From the NCBI GenBank assembly GCA_021555075.1, contig JAKGBX010000003.1:466443-530442 (forward strand): 64,000 nt of DNA, read 5' to 3'. Below, piece by piece: positions 27,332 to 38,414 of this stretch (positions are counted from its first letter, which is position 1; each line of letters starts with the position of its first letter). A program made the position numbers and the translations under genes. The notes beneath the pieces are model-generated. The model ran no database searches. It was given only the letters and a program-made list of their open reading frames with translations, and was not told where the DNA came from. The stretch comes from Rhodobacteraceae bacterium LMO-JJ12. GTDB lineage: Bacteria; Pseudomonadota; Alphaproteobacteria; Rhodobacterales; Rhodobacteraceae.

Positions 27332-28765
27332 ATGGAATTCGGTTTCACAACTGCGGCCTATGTGGTTGCCGCTGTTCTTTTCATCCTTTCGCTTGGTGGC
27401 CTGAGCGGCCAGGAAAGCGCAAAACGCGCTGTATGGTATGGCATTGTCGGCATGGCCTTGGCCGTGGTGGCGACGTTGATTGGGCCCGGCTCGGGGCTGT
27501 GGCTTTTGTCGCTCTTGTTGATTGCGGGTGGCGGTATCATTGGCACCTACGTGGCGCAGAAGGTCCAGATGACCGAGATGCCGCAGCTTGTCGCCGCGAT
27601 GCATTCGCTGGTTGGTCTGGCAGCGGTCTTTGTCGGCTATAACGCGCATATCGCGTTGGGCAATGTTCTGGCCATGGGACCGGAACAACGCGAGACGCTG
27701 GAAGGTTTCCGAGCGCTGCTGGCTCATAAAACCGGGGTCGAGCAGAATATCCTGAGGGTTGAGCTGTTCCTTGGCGTGTTTATCGGGGCGGTGACGTTTA
27801 CCGGCTCAATCGTGGCTTATGGCAAGCTGGCGGGCAAGATGAACACGGCGGCGATCAAGCTGCCGGGTGGTCATATGCTGAATGCGGGTGCGGCGGCTTT
27901 GTCTGCGATCTGCCTGATCTGGTATTTCAACACCGGTGGGTTCTTCCCGCTGTTCGTGATGACGCTGGCGGCATTGTTTATTGGCTATCATCTGATCATG
28001 GGGATCGGCGGGGCCGACATGCCAGTGGTTGTGTCGATGCTGAACTCCTATTCGGGTTGGGCTGCGGCGGCGATTGGTTTCAGCCTCGGCAATGATCTGT
28101 TGATCGTTGTTGGCGCGCTGGTCGGCTCGAGCGGTGCAATCCTGTCTTACATCATGTGCAAAGCGATGAATCGGTCGTTCATCAGCGTGATCCTTGGCGG
28201 CTTTGGCGGCACGTCCGGCCCGGCGATGGAGGTCGAAGGCGAGCAGATCGCGATTGAAGCGGATGGTGTTGCGGCGGCCTTGGAAGAGGCCGACAGCGTC
28301 ATCATCATTCCGGGCTATGGCATGGCCGTGGCGCAGGCACAGCAAAACGTTGCCGAGTTGACCCGGCGGTTACGCGCCAAGGGCAAGAACGTGCGGTTTG
28401 CCATTCACCCGGTCGCGGGGCGTTTGCCGGGGCATATGAACGTGCTTTTGGCCGAGGCCAAGGTGCCATATGATATCGTTATGGAAATGGACGAGATCAA
28501 CGATGATTTCCCCAACACCGATGTGGCCATCGTAATCGGCTCCAACGACATCGTGAATCCGGCAGCGCAGGAAGACCCCAACAGCCCGATTGCCGGGATG
28601 CCAGTTCTGGAATGCTGGAAGGCCAAGCAGGTGTTTGTTTCAAAACGCGGGCAAGGCACAGGGTATTCCGGGATCGAGAATCCGCTGTTTTACAAGGAGA
28701 ATACACGGATGTTCTATGGCGATGCGAAGGCCAGCCTTGATACCCTGCTGACCATGATCGACTAA
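27332..28765 (+). CDS. pntB: NAD(P) transhydrogenase subunit beta
   Basis: A 477-residue beta subunit carrying most of the membrane domain and the NADP(H)-binding domain. About eight or nine membrane segments run to residue 265. The C-terminal domain has [54 protein letters not shown] and [16 protein letters not shown], typical of PntB. ATG 27332 follows TAAGGGGG. A strong terminator lies 25 bases after the stop. Confidence 0.96.
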   Translation: MEFGFTTAAYVVAAVLFILSLGGLSGQESAKRAVWYGIVGMALAVVATLIGPGSGLWLLSLLLIAGGGIIGTYVAQKVQMTEMPQLVAAMHSLVGLAAVFVGYNAHIALGNVLAMGPEQRETLEGFRALLAHKTGVEQNILRVELFLGVFIGAVTFTGSIVAYGKLAGKMNTAAIKLPGGHMLNAGAAALSAICLIWYFNTGGFFPLFVMTLAALFIGYHLIMGIGGADMPVVVSMLNSYSGWAAAAIGFSLGNDLLIVVGALVGSSGAILSYIMCKAMNRSFISVILGGFGGTSGPAMEVEGEQIAIEADGVAAALEEADSVIIIPGYGMAVAQAQQNVAELTRRLRAKGKNVRFAIHPVAGRLPGHMNVLLAEAKVPYDIVMEMDEINDDFPNTDVAIVIGSNDIVNPAAQEDPNSPIAGMPVLECWKAKQVFVSKRGQGTGYSGIENPLFYKENTRMFYGDAKASLDTLLTMID

Positions 28766-28790
28766 TACCTGTGTATCGTGTGAGGATTGG

Positions 28791-28820
28791 AAAAGGCGCC
28801 TTTCGGGGCGCCTTTTCTTT
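28791..28820 (+). terminator. Intrinsic terminator of pntAB
   Basis: AAAAGGCGCC (28791-28800) and GGCGCCTTTT (28807-28816) form a perfect 10-bp stem with a six-base loop, followed by CTTTT. Confidence 0.85.
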
Positions 28821-28999
28821 TAGTGGGGTGGTGCGGGGGCAATGTGGGAGCCTCCGGCGGGGAGTGAACAGGCTTCCTGGAAACGGGCGGAGACCTTGGT
28901 CAGAGGAAGCCGGGGCGCCGGTGGATTTCCGTGACGTTGTCTTTGACTTGGAGCGGCCTATGGGTAGGACTGACGCGAACCGACAGGAAGGACCGCGAC

Positions 29000-29758
29000 A
29001 TGAGTGAGCATATCAAGATTTCCCGGGAAGAGCGGGTTGTGACCCTGACCATTGATCGGCAGGACAAGAAGAACGCGCTGACGCAGGAGATGTATGGCGC
29101 GATGGCTGATGCGCTGGAGGCCTACGGTGCCAGTGACGAGGATCGTGCGCTGGTGATCACCGGGGCGGGCGAGATGTTTACAGCGGGCAATGACCTCGGC
29201 GATTTTGCCAAGGGTGATCGCGAGGAAAAGGTGCCGCCGGTGTGGCGTTTTCTGGGGGCGCTTTCCAGCTGTCCCAAACCTGTGATCGCTGCGGTGAACG
29301 GGCCGGGGATCGGAATCGGGCTGACGCTGTTGTTGCATTGCGACCTGGTCTATGCCGGGGAAAGCGCGTCGCTTGGGGCGCCGTTTGTGAAGCTGGGGCT
29401 GGTGCCGGAGGCCGCATCGTCGATGCTGCTGCCAGCCAGTGTGGGAATGGCCGTGGCCAATGATATATTGCTCGCCGGGCGGATTTTGAGCGCGGCGGAA
29501 GCAGAGCGGTTTGGCCTTGTGGCGCGGGTTTTCCCGGATGCGGATTTGCAGGGCGAAGTGCGCAAGATTGCCATTGGTGTGGCCCGTTCGGCGCCGCAAT
29601 CGTTGCAGCTTTCCAAGGGGTTGATACGCCATCAGCGCGAGGCGGTTGCGGCGCATATGGCGGCCGAAGGCAAGCTGTTTGCCGCCCAGCTTCAGGCTCC
29701 GGAGTTTGCCGAGAGCGTGGCAGCGATGGCGCAAAAGCGGCTGCCTGATTACGGCTGA
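29000..29758 (+). CDS. Enoyl-CoA hydratase/isomerase family protein
   Basis: A 252-residue crotonase-superfamily protein, probably acting on an acyl-CoA thioester. Oxyanion-hole strands are ALVITGAGEMFTAGNDLGDF (near 52-71) and GPGIGIGLTLLLHCDLVYA; the region APFVKLGLVPEAAS carries a conserved Glu near the active site. The superfamily includes hydratases, isomerases and hydrolases, so the exact reaction is open. ATG 29000 follows AGGAAGGAC; an upstream in-frame ATG lacks family similarity. Confidence 0.85.
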   Translation: MSEHIKISREERVVTLTIDRQDKKNALTQEMYGAMADALEAYGASDEDRALVITGAGEMFTAGNDLGDFAKGDREEKVPPVWRFLGALSSCPKPVIAAVNGPGIGIGLTLLLHCDLVYAGESASLGAPFVKLGLVPEAASSMLLPASVGMAVANDILLAGRILSAAEAERFGLVARVFPDADLQGEVRKIAIGVARSAPQSLQLSKGLIRHQREAVAAHMAAEGKLFAAQLQAPEFAESVAAMAQKRLPDYG

Positions 29759-29782
29759 AAGCGGCTCTGTCTGGTGTTGGAG

Positions 29783-29808
29783 AGGCGTCCTTTGAGGCGC
29801 CTTTTCTA
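29783..29808 (+). terminator. Intrinsic terminator after the crotonase gene
   Basis: AGGCGTC (29783-29789) pairs with GGCGCCT (29796-29802), with one G-U pair and a six-base loop, followed by TTTTCT. Confidence 0.7.
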
Positions 29809-29885
29809 TTGCTTGCGCGAATTTGGCAATTGCGGGACGCTCTGTGGGGGATATCGTGGATCAGAGCAAGCAGGGGTAGCGCGTC

Positions 29886-31154
29886 ATGGATGACCATCCG
29901 CTGAGGTATGAGTTGGCAGGGGAGATGCACGCGCGTCCTTTCATGGCGCTGGAGGTGCCGAGCAGGGCCGTGTTTCTGGCGATCAAGGCGGGCGAGGATT
30001 CGGCGCGACGAGATCGTGCGGCGGATTGGGCGCAACTTGTTGATCTGCTGGACCGGCACGGGGCGCCACACCCGGCGCCGGATGCGACGCATTATTTCGG
30101 GCGCATCGGTGAACATCTGTTGAAATGGGAAAGCCACACCGAGGTCGTGACCTATACCGTTTTTCTTGAGGGGCGGGGGCAGCAGGCCTTTGATGCGGTG
30201 GATTACGAGGTATTCCCCGAAGAATGGCTGGCCGCGCTGCCAGGACAGCGGCTGACGTCGGCGTTATTGAGAATAGAGCGGATGGGTAGCAACAGCGAGA
30301 TGGCGCGCGATATTGCCGACTGGTTCGTGCCAGAGAGCGTGGCGGCGAGCCAGGTGCTGGATGATGCGGCGATAATTGCCGGGGATTTCAGGATTGATCC
30401 GGCGGGACATCTGCGCTTTGCGATCTTCGTGCGCGAGGGGGTGGGGCCGCGCCGGGTGGGGCGGATTGCCCAACGGCTCTGTGAGATCGAGATTTACAAG
30501 GCGCTGTCTCTGCTCGGGTTCGTGCGGGCAAGGGCGCTGTCGCCTGAGTTGTCGGCGCTGGATGGCCGTCTGAGCCGGTTGGTCGAGGAGATGGGCGGGG
30601 GCGCGCGCCCGGCTGCAGAAACGCTGGATCAGTTGTTGCGCAGTTCCGGTGAGTTGGAACATCTCGCGGCGCAGACTTCGTTTCGGTTCAGCGCTACGGC
30701 AGCCTATGAGACGCTGGTGCATGAGCGGGTCAGGGTGTTGCGCGAGACGAGATTTGAAGGGCGCCAGACCTTTGCCGAATTCATGACGCGTCGCTTTGAT
30801 CCGGCGGTGCGCACGGTGCGCGCCACCGAGGCGCGGTTGAAGGAAATGGGAAAGCGCGCCGTGCGGGCGGGTGACTTGTTGCGTACGCGGGTGGATGTGG
30901 AGCGTAGCGCGCAGAATCAGGCGCTGTTGGAAAGCATGGACCGGCGGGCCGATTTGCAACTCAGGTTGCAACGCACGGTCGAGGGGTTGTCGGTGGTGGC
31001 GATCTCATACTACGCGATCAATCTTGTGAGCTATGGGTTTTATCCGTTGGCCAAGGCCGCCGGGATCGACAAGACCATGCTGACGGCAGCGGCGACACCC
31101 GTGGTGCTGTTGATCGTGTGGTGGGTGGTGCGCAGCATTCGCAAGAAGCATTGA
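29886..31154 (+). CDS. DUF3422 family protein
   Basis: A 422-residue protein of unknown function. HPLRYELAGEMHARPF at the N-terminus is the mark of DUF3422. A mixed soluble region is followed by a helical segment and two membrane helices near the C-terminus (about 360-385 and 395-415), ending in a basic tail. The layout, soluble domain then C-terminal hairpin in the membrane, is normal for the family. It stands alone on its strand, with the convergent peptide ABC operon 40 bases downstream. Confidence 0.83.
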   Translation: MDDHPLRYELAGEMHARPFMALEVPSRAVFLAIKAGEDSARRDRAADWAQLVDLLDRHGAPHPAPDATHYFGRIGEHLLKWESHTEVVTYTVFLEGRGQQAFDAVDYEVFPEEWLAALPGQRLTSALLRIERMGSNSEMARDIADWFVPESVAASQVLDDAAIIAGDFRIDPAGHLRFAIFVREGVGPRRVGRIAQRLCEIEIYKALSLLGFVRARALSPELSALDGRLSRLVEEMGGGARPAAETLDQLLRSSGELEHLAAQTSFRFSATAAYETLVHERVRVLRETRFEGRQTFAEFMTRRFDPAVRTVRATEARLKEMGKRAVRAGDLLRTRVDVERSAQNQALLESMDRRADLQLRLQRTVEGLSVVAISYYAINLVSYGFYPLAKAAGIDKTMLTAAATPVVLLIVWWVVRSIRKKH

Positions 31155-31159
31155 AGGTG

Positions 31160-31189
31160 TAAAGAAAGAAGGTGGGCAGATTGCCCACC
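31160..31189 (-). terminator. Intrinsic terminator at the end of the peptide ABC operon
   Basis: GGTGGGCA (31171-31178) and TGCCCACC (31182-31189) form a perfect 8-bp stem with a three-base loop. On the minus strand it is followed by TTCTTTCTTT, directly after the stop of the permease gene at 31195. Confidence 0.75.
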
Positions 31190-31194
31190 CCATA

Positions 31195-32166
31195 TCAGCG
31201 CCCCCGGATGCGAGGATCGAGTGCGTCGCGCAGGCCGTCACCGAGATAATTCACCGACAGCACCGTCAAGGAGATCGCGATGCCGGGCAGCATCACGCGT
31301 TCGGGGAATTCCTGCATCCTCGGCACGGCATCGGCCAGCATCTTGCCCCAAGTGGGGAAGTCGGACGGGAAACCGACGCCGAGGAAGGACAGAGCGCTTT
31401 CGGTGATGATGGCGGTGGCAAGACCAAGCGTGGCAGAAACCATGATCGGTGAGAGCACGTTGGGCAGAAGGTGGCGCAGGATGATGCCGCGCGAGGTGGT
31501 GCCGGCGGCGCGGGCAGCGAGAACGAATTCGCGTTCCTTGAGGGCCAGGATTTCGCCGCGCACGATGCGGGCGGTCTGCATCCAGGAAGTGACGCCGATG
31601 ACCCCGACGATGAGGATGAACATGCCGGTTTCAGGGCCGAAATTGGCGCGCAGTGGTTGGCGGAACAGCGTCACGGCGACCAGCAATAGTGGCAGGATCG
31701 GAAGGGAAAGCACCAAGTCGGTGAAGCGCATGAGGATGCCGTCGAGGCGTTTGAAATAGCCCGACAGCACCCCGATCGAGGTGCCGATGAGCATTGTCAG
31801 GATCATTGCGGCCCAGCCCACTGCCATCGAAGTGCGTCCGCCCGCGATGATCTGGGCCAGATGATCACGCCCGAGGTTGTCTGATCCGAGGGGGTGCGCC
31901 CAGCTGACCTTGGCCGAGGAGTCCCAAATCGCGGTGACGATCGGGCGGATATCCTTGTTGCGGATGTCGAGCTTTTTCGGGTCGAGCTGCCAGATCAGAT
32001 CACCAAAGAGCACGCCGAGGGTGATGAAGATCAGAAAGCCTCCGCCCATCAAAGCGCCCTTGTGATGGCTGAACTGATCCCAGACATCGCGCCAGCGCGA
32101 GCGCGGCGGGCGGGTGATTTCTGGCTCTTGCAGCGCGTTCAAGGGAGCGTTTGACGGATTAGTCAT
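31195..32166 (-). CDS. Peptide-type ABC transporter permease, DppC/OppC-like
   Basis: A 323-residue inner-membrane permease of an ABC importer for peptides or similar solutes. An N-terminal cytoplasmic stretch and one membrane helix (about 38-60) precede a gap and five helices. The ABC-contact loop reads EREFVLAARAAGTTSRGIILRHLLPN, the EAA motif of this family. ATG 32166 was chosen to give the family N-terminus; it overlaps the upstream permease by 8 bases. Substrate is not set by this subunit. Confidence 0.9.
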   Translation of the reverse strand: MTNPSNAPLNALQEPEITRPPRSRWRDVWDQFSHHKGALMGGGFLIFITLGVLFGDLIWQLDPKKLDIRNKDIRPIVTAIWDSSAKVSWAHPLGSDNLGRDHLAQIIAGGRTSMAVGWAAMILTMLIGTSIGVLSGYFKRLDGILMRFTDLVLSLPILPLLLVAVTLFRQPLRANFGPETGMFILIVGVIGVTSWMQTARIVRGEILALKEREFVLAARAAGTTSRGIILRHLLPNVLSPIMVSATLGLATAIITESALSFLGVGFPSDFPTWGKMLADAVPRMQEFPERVMLPGIAISLTVLSVNYLGDGLRDALDPRIRGR

Positions 32167-33166
32167 AGCGGATCCTCGGGTCGAGCACACCGTAGAGAAC
32201 ATCGGCGATCAGGTTGAACAGCACGATCAGGATGGCGAAGATGAACGAGATCGTCAGTACGGTGGGCAGATCGTTGGCAAAGAGCGCGTCAATGAGATAA
32301 GCGCCGATGCCGTTCACCTTGAACACCACCTCGGTGATGATGGCGCCGCCGAAGATGCCGGGCACGCCGAGCGCAATGACGGTGACCACCGGGATCATCG
32401 AATTGCGCAGGACGTGGACCATGACCACGACCGCCTCGGAAAGCCCTTTGGCCCGCGCGGTGCGCACGTAATCCTGATTGAGGTTGTCGAGCATCGCGGC
32501 GCGCATGAAGCGCGAAATCTGCGCCGTCGTCTGTAGTGCCAGCACCATCACCGGCATGATCATCTGGCGCACCTGGTAAAGGAAGCTGTCCCAATCTGTC
32601 ACCCGGTGGGTGGTGTCATAAATCGAGGGAAACCAGCCGAGGCCGACGGAAAACACCACGATCAGGAGGGGACCGGTGAAGAACGGCGGGATGGAGAAGC
32701 CGACCATAGTGATGAACGTGCCCATCTGGTCGAACACGGAATATTGGCGATAGGCGGAATAAATGCCGATCGGAATGGCGATCAGGATGCCGACGATATA
32801 GGAGAGGCCGACCACGGTGAGGGTCTGGGGCAGGCGCTGAACCACGATGTCCATCACCGGCGAACGGGTTTGCCAGGAAATCGCGCGCAGTTTGCCTTCA
32901 GAGAAATCAGTGCCGAACAGGTAGTCGACGAAGACCTGTGGCTCGACCCAGAAGAATTGTTGCAGCCATTTGAGGTATTGGATGTGGATCGGTTGCCCGA
33001 GGCCAAGCGCTTCGCGCATTTTCTGCTTCACTTCCGGCGGCACGGTGAGCGGCACCTGAGCCATCGGATCGCCGGGGGCGAGCTGCAGCAGAAGGAATAT
33101 GACCAGAGAGATAAATAGAAGCGTCGGCACGGCAAGAACCAGCCGGCGGATCGTGAAGGTCAGCAT
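32159..33166 (-). CDS. Peptide-type ABC transporter permease, DppB/OppB-like
   Basis: A 335-residue permease partner. The N-terminal FTIRRLVLAVPTLLFISLVIFLLL helix is the family start; six membrane helices are expected. The EAA loop is DYVRTARAKGLSEAVVVMVHVLRNSM. Its start lies 89 bases below the stop of the binding-protein gene; that gap holds a strong stem-loop. It overlaps the following permease gene by 8 bases. Confidence 0.9.
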   Translation of the reverse strand: MLTFTIRRLVLAVPTLLFISLVIFLLLQLAPGDPMAQVPLTVPPEVKQKMREALGLGQPIHIQYLKWLQQFFWVEPQVFVDYLFGTDFSEGKLRAISWQTRSPVMDIVVQRLPQTLTVVGLSYIVGILIAIPIGIYSAYRQYSVFDQMGTFITMVGFSIPPFFTGPLLIVVFSVGLGWFPSIYDTTHRVTDWDSFLYQVRQMIMPVMVLALQTTAQISRFMRAAMLDNLNQDYVRTARAKGLSEAVVVMVHVLRNSMIPVVTVIALGVPGIFGGAIITEVVFKVNGIGAYLIDALFANDLPTVLTISFIFAILIVLFNLIADVLYGVLDPRIRYD

Positions 33167-33213
33167 ATGGCGGCGCCTTTGATTAAGGTTCTTGGGCGTT
33201 TATGGCCGAAAGC

Positions 33214-33246
33214 GGCGCAGCCCCGGAAGCTGTCCGGGGCTGCGCC
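33214..33246. other. Strong stem-loop between binding-protein and permease genes
   Basis: GGCGCAGCCCCGG (33214-33226) and CCGGGGCTGCGCC (33234-33246) form a perfect 13-bp stem with a seven-base loop, eight bases past the binding-protein stop. There is no U run on either side, so it more likely stabilises the upstream message than terminates. Confidence 0.75.
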
Positions 33247-33254
33247 GTAGTGGC

Positions 33255-34958
33255 TTACTTGACACGATACCAATCGGCAACGTTCCACAATTCGCTGTCC
33301 CATGTGTTGAGAACAACACCACCCAGCGAGTTGGAATGGGCCGATACACGGCCACGATCAACCAGCGGCACAACGACGTAGCTGTCTTTGGTCAGCATCT
33401 CGTTGAGTTTACGCGCGATTCTGCCACGCTCTTCCAGCGAGCCGGTGCGGCCGAGTTCGGCGACCATTTCATCATAGGCCGGATCGCAGAAACGGTTGAT
33501 GTTCTCGCCCTGCCATTGCGCTTCTGGCTTGGGGGCTTTGTCGCAGGTATGCTGAGACAGATAGCTTTCCGGGTCTGTGCCATCGAAGTTATTGGCATAC
33601 ATTTCGACGTCGGCATAGAACTTCTGGAAGGTGTCGGGCGAGCCCGGGTCACCACCGAAGAACACTGAAGCGTTGATATTACGCAGTTCGGTTTCGACAC
33701 CGATTTCTTGCCACCACTGCTTGATCAGGGCCTGAAAATCCTGACGCACGGCGTTGGTCGAGGTTTGATAGAGCAGGGCGAGCTTTTTGCCGTCCTTGTC
33801 GCGGACACCATCGCCATCGCTGTCGGTCCAACCCGCTTCTTCGAGAAGCGCCTTTGCGCCTTCGATGTCCTGGGTCAAGCAGTCGGTGTTGTCGGAGGCA
33901 TAGATTGCCGGTGCGGGCACCAGATTACAGGTTGCGCGTCCCGCCTGACCATAGCCCACTTCGACCAGAAGATCACGGTCGATCGCCATTGACAGCGCCT
34001 TGCGCACACGAATGTCGCTGAGGATCGGGTGGGGGTGTTTGGCAGTCGCACGCTCACCTTCGGGAAGGTCGGGCGACGGATCGGTCATGTTCATTTCGAT
34101 CCGCTCGACCAGCGAACCAAAGGCCGCCACGGTCTTGCCCTTGCCGCCTTCGGCCATCTTGGCGATAACATCGGGTGCGAGTTGCAAGTTCCACGCATAG
34201 TCGAATTCACCGGTTTCCAGAACGGCACGACCCGCCGCCGTGGCATCGCCGCCGCCTTTCAGGGTCAGTGTGGCAAAGGCTGGTTTGGCCGGATCGCGAT
34301 AGTTCGGGTTAGCCGACATGGTAATCACGTCATTTGGCTTGAACTCGTCCACGACAAACGGGCCGGTGCCGATGGGGCTAAAGTTGGCCGAGGTGCATTC
34401 CGGGGCTTTGGAGCCGAGGCAATCGGCGAATTGTGCTGCCTGAATAATAGGCGATTGCGCGCCCATGAATGGCCCATAGGGGTTGGGCTTGGGTTCGGCG
34501 AAAGTCACTTTGACGGTCAAATCATCGATCGCCTCGATGTTGGTGACACCTTCGAATTTCGCCAGTTGGGCACAGCCACCTTCGGGGTGCATGCAGTAAT
34601 CGCCGGTGAATTTCACGTCTGCCGATGTGACGGGCGAACCGTCGGACCACTTGAGGCCGGGCTTCAGTTTCCACGTGATCATCGTCAGGTCTTCGCTGAC
34701 ACCGCCGTTTTCAACGGTCGGGATTTCCTCGGCCAGATAGGGAACAAGTGCGCCGTCTTGATCATAGCGACCGAGGGGTTCAATTGTCAGGCTTGCGGCT
34801 TCTATGTCCTTGGTTCCGCTGGAAAGATATGGGTTCATGATCGATGGGGCTTGCCAGTAGATGACATTGACTTGTCCGTCTGAGCCACGCTCGGCCATGG
34901 CCGCCGGGGCCATAACGAACGAGGCGGCAGCGCCGAGTAGCAGGGTTTTCGTCTTCAT
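33255..34958 (-). CDS. Peptide-type ABC transporter substrate-binding protein
   Basis: A 567-residue periplasmic binding protein of the SBP_bac_5 family. A signal peptide (residues 1-22, KTKTLLLGAAASFVMAPAAMA) precedes NVIYWQAPSIMNPYLSSGTKD. Later marks are WKLKPGLKWSDGSPVTSADVKFTGDY and VRKALSMAIDRDLLVEVGYG. The acidic segment DSDGDGVRDKDGKKL is typical of the family. ATG 34958 follows AAGGAG. Substrate may be a peptide, an N-acyl amino acid or another oligomer; the linked deacylases favour acylated substrates. Confidence 0.92.
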   Translation of the reverse strand: MKTKTLLLGAAASFVMAPAAMAERGSDGQVNVIYWQAPSIMNPYLSSGTKDIEAASLTIEPLGRYDQDGALVPYLAEEIPTVENGGVSEDLTMITWKLKPGLKWSDGSPVTSADVKFTGDYCMHPEGGCAQLAKFEGVTNIEAIDDLTVKVTFAEPKPNPYGPFMGAQSPIIQAAQFADCLGSKAPECTSANFSPIGTGPFVVDEFKPNDVITMSANPNYRDPAKPAFATLTLKGGGDATAAGRAVLETGEFDYAWNLQLAPDVIAKMAEGGKGKTVAAFGSLVERIEMNMTDPSPDLPEGERATAKHPHPILSDIRVRKALSMAIDRDLLVEVGYGQAGRATCNLVPAPAIYASDNTDCLTQDIEGAKALLEEAGWTDSDGDGVRDKDGKKLALLYQTSTNAVRQDFQALIKQWWQEIGVETELRNINASVFFGGDPGSPDTFQKFYADVEMYANNFDGTDPESYLSQHTCDKAPKPEAQWQGENINRFCDPAYDEMVAELGRTGSLEERGRIARKLNEMLTKDSYVVVPLVDRGRVSAHSNSLGGVVLNTWDSELWNVADWYRVK

Positions 34959-35243
34959 TTTTCGCTCCTTGTTGGACAGGGCTTTGTGCCCTGCATTATT
35001 GCCATGCCAAACGGCATGGGAGGGGCCTGCAATATTCGGAAAACGCATGCGCCCGAGTTGTCGAACGCGAAACCGGCCACTGTGACCCCCCAGTGATTGC
35101 GTAACATCACAGTCCGAGTGGAAAAAAAATGCAAGCTTTGCCTTCGAGGAATGTGGAATTTTTACACCTCGACCATTCAATTGACAGTTCCGGGCCGCTG
35201 TCGTTAGCGTCTGACCTTACCTACTGTTGTTCCGGGGGAAAGC
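34959..35243. other. Divergent regulatory gap of the peptide transporter
   Basis: This 285-base gap divides the binding-protein/permease operon from the ATPase/deacylase operon. On the plus strand TTGACA at 35181-35186 is a perfect -35, but the expected -10 (near 35204) is poor. A shared regulator would act here; no clear operator was seen. Confidence 0.4.
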
Positions 35244-37064
35244 ATGCTCGACCAGCCAATTGCGAGAATCGAAAACCTGCGTGTCGAGTTTCAGACCAAA
35301 GATGGCCCGGTCGTCGGGGTCGAGGATGTGTCGTTTACGATCAACCCCGGTGAAACCGTTTGTGTCGTGGGCGAGTCGGGTTCTGGCAAGTCGGTTTCGT
35401 CGTTGTCTCTGATGCGACTAGTGGAATATGGCGGCGGCGAAGTTACGGGTGGGAAGCTGTTGTTTGATCGCGGCGGGGGCGATGAGATCGACTTGGCCAA
35501 GACCGAGCAGGGCCTGATGCGCACGATTCGCGGCAACGAAATCGGGATGATCTTTCAGGAGCCGATGACGGCTTTGAACCCGGTCTTTACTGTCGGTCGC
35601 CAATTGACCGAGGGGCTGCGGCTACATTTGGGCATGACGAAAAAGCAGGCGGAGGCGCGCGCGCTGGAACTGCTCAGGCAGGTGCGCATTCCCGAGGCAG
35701 AGCGGCGGCTGAACCAATATCCCCACGAACTTTCCGGCGGTATGCGTCAGCGGGTGGTGATCGCCATGGCGTTGGCCTGTGAGCCGCGTCTGCTGATCGC
35801 GGATGAACCGACAACCGCTCTGGATGTGACGATTCAGGCCGAGATTTTGGCGCTGATCGACCGGCTGAAACGCGAGACCGGCACGGCGGTGATGTTCATC
35901 ACGCATGACATGGCGGTGGTGGCGCAGATGGCCGACCGCGTGGTGGTGATGTTTCGCGGCAGGAAAGTCGAAGAAGGGACGGTGCAGGAGATCTTCGCCA
36001 ACCCGCAGCATGAGTATACCAAGGCGCTTCTTTCGGCGGTGCCGCGGCTGGGCGAGATGGCGGGAACCGATCTGCCTGCGCCGATGAAGCTCTTGGGGGT
36101 GGAAGGACATCTGAGTGAGCCGATTCCCGGCAGCGAAGAGACCCTTCTGGAGGTCAGGAACCTGGTCACGCGCTTTCCGGTGCAGGGCGGATTTCTCCGC
36201 CGCACGGTGGCGAATGTGCATGCCGTCGAGGATATTTCCTTCACGCTCAAGAAGGGCAGGACGCTGGGTCTTGTCGGGGAATCGGGCTGTGGAAAATCTA
36301 CGGTTGGCCGTTCGCTGATGCGGCTGGTCGAGCCGGTGTCAGGGCATGTGACCCTGGATGGTGTGGATATCATGTCGTTGGACCACCAGGAATTGCGGCG
36401 CGCGCGGGCCGATATGCAGATGGTGTTTCAAGACCCGTTTGCCAGCCTTAACCCGCAGATGCAGTTGATGGATCAGGTGGCCGAGCCATTGCGCAATTTC
36501 GGTATCACTTCGTCAAAGGAATTGTCGGAACGGGTCACCAAATTGTTTGATCGGGTGGAATTGCCGCGCTCATTCCTGCGGCGCTTTCCACATGAGCTTT
36601 CGGGGGGGCAGCGTCAAAGGGTGGCGATTGCGCGGGCGCTGGCATTGAACCCCAAGCTGATCGTGGCGGATGAGGCGGTTTCGGCGCTGGATGTGAGTGT
36701 GCAGGCGCAGGTCCTGAACCTGATGATGGAATTGCAGGCAGAGTTGGGGCTGAGCTATCTTTTTATCAGCCATGACATGGCCGTTGTAGAGCGGGTGTCT
36801 CATGACGTGGGGGTGATGTATCTCGGGCGGATTGTGGAAATTGGGCCGCGACGCGCGGTTTTCGAAGATCCGCAGCACCCTTATACGCAGGCACTTATGA
36901 AGGCTGTTCCGATTGCGGATCCGAACAAGAGAAAGTCGGAAAAAGACTTGAATTTCAAACCGATACCGTCTCCAATTCATTCGGCGGATTATGTTCCAGA
37001 GGCGTCGGCTTACCGAGAGGTCACACCGGGCCATTTCATTTTAACAACTGATAGCGGGTATTGA
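35244..37064 (+). CDS. Fused double ATPase of a peptide-type ABC transporter
   Basis: A 606-residue protein with two ABC ATPase domains in one chain, equivalent to DppD plus DppF. NBD1 has GESGSGKSVSS, LSGGMRQRVVIAMALA and LLIADEPTTALD; NBD2 has GESGCGKSTVGRSL, LSGGQRQRVAIARALALNP and LIVADEAVSALD. NBD2 has Ala in place of Pro after the catalytic Glu. Each domain carries the oligopeptide transporter C-terminal motif, PQHEYTKALL and PQHPYTQALM. The gene is divergent from its partner permeases and ends overlapping the possible TTG start of the next gene. Confidence 0.93.
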   Translation: MLDQPIARIENLRVEFQTKDGPVVGVEDVSFTINPGETVCVVGESGSGKSVSSLSLMRLVEYGGGEVTGGKLLFDRGGGDEIDLAKTEQGLMRTIRGNEIGMIFQEPMTALNPVFTVGRQLTEGLRLHLGMTKKQAEARALELLRQVRIPEAERRLNQYPHELSGGMRQRVVIAMALACEPRLLIADEPTTALDVTIQAEILALIDRLKRETGTAVMFITHDMAVVAQMADRVVVMFRGRKVEEGTVQEIFANPQHEYTKALLSAVPRLGEMAGTDLPAPMKLLGVEGHLSEPIPGSEETLLEVRNLVTRFPVQGGFLRRTVANVHAVEDISFTLKKGRTLGLVGESGCGKSTVGRSLMRLVEPVSGHVTLDGVDIMSLDHQELRRARADMQMVFQDPFASLNPQMQLMDQVAEPLRNFGITSSKELSERVTKLFDRVELPRSFLRRFPHELSGGQRQRVAIARALALNPKLIVADEAVSALDVSVQAQVLNLMMELQAELGLSYLFISHDMAVVERVSHDVGVMYLGRIVEIGPRRAVFEDPQHPYTQALMKAVPIADPNKRKSEKDLNFKPIPSPIHSADYVPEASAYREVTPGHFILTTDSGY

Positions 37065-37066
37065 GT

Positions 37067-38233
<1,167 letters not shown>

Positions 38234-38414
38234 GCGAATAATTGGGCGCACTGCTCTCAGCGCTTTCTGGGGCTGGGCATTTGATGAAATGCGGGTTGCA
38301 CGCCCGGGCGCTTCGCTGTTTGGTGGCACTTGGAAATGGCGTCGCTCTGCATGATCCGGCCTATGGCGGAACGCGGAAACCGTCACGTGAAACCCTTGAG
38401 CGAGAGGACATACT

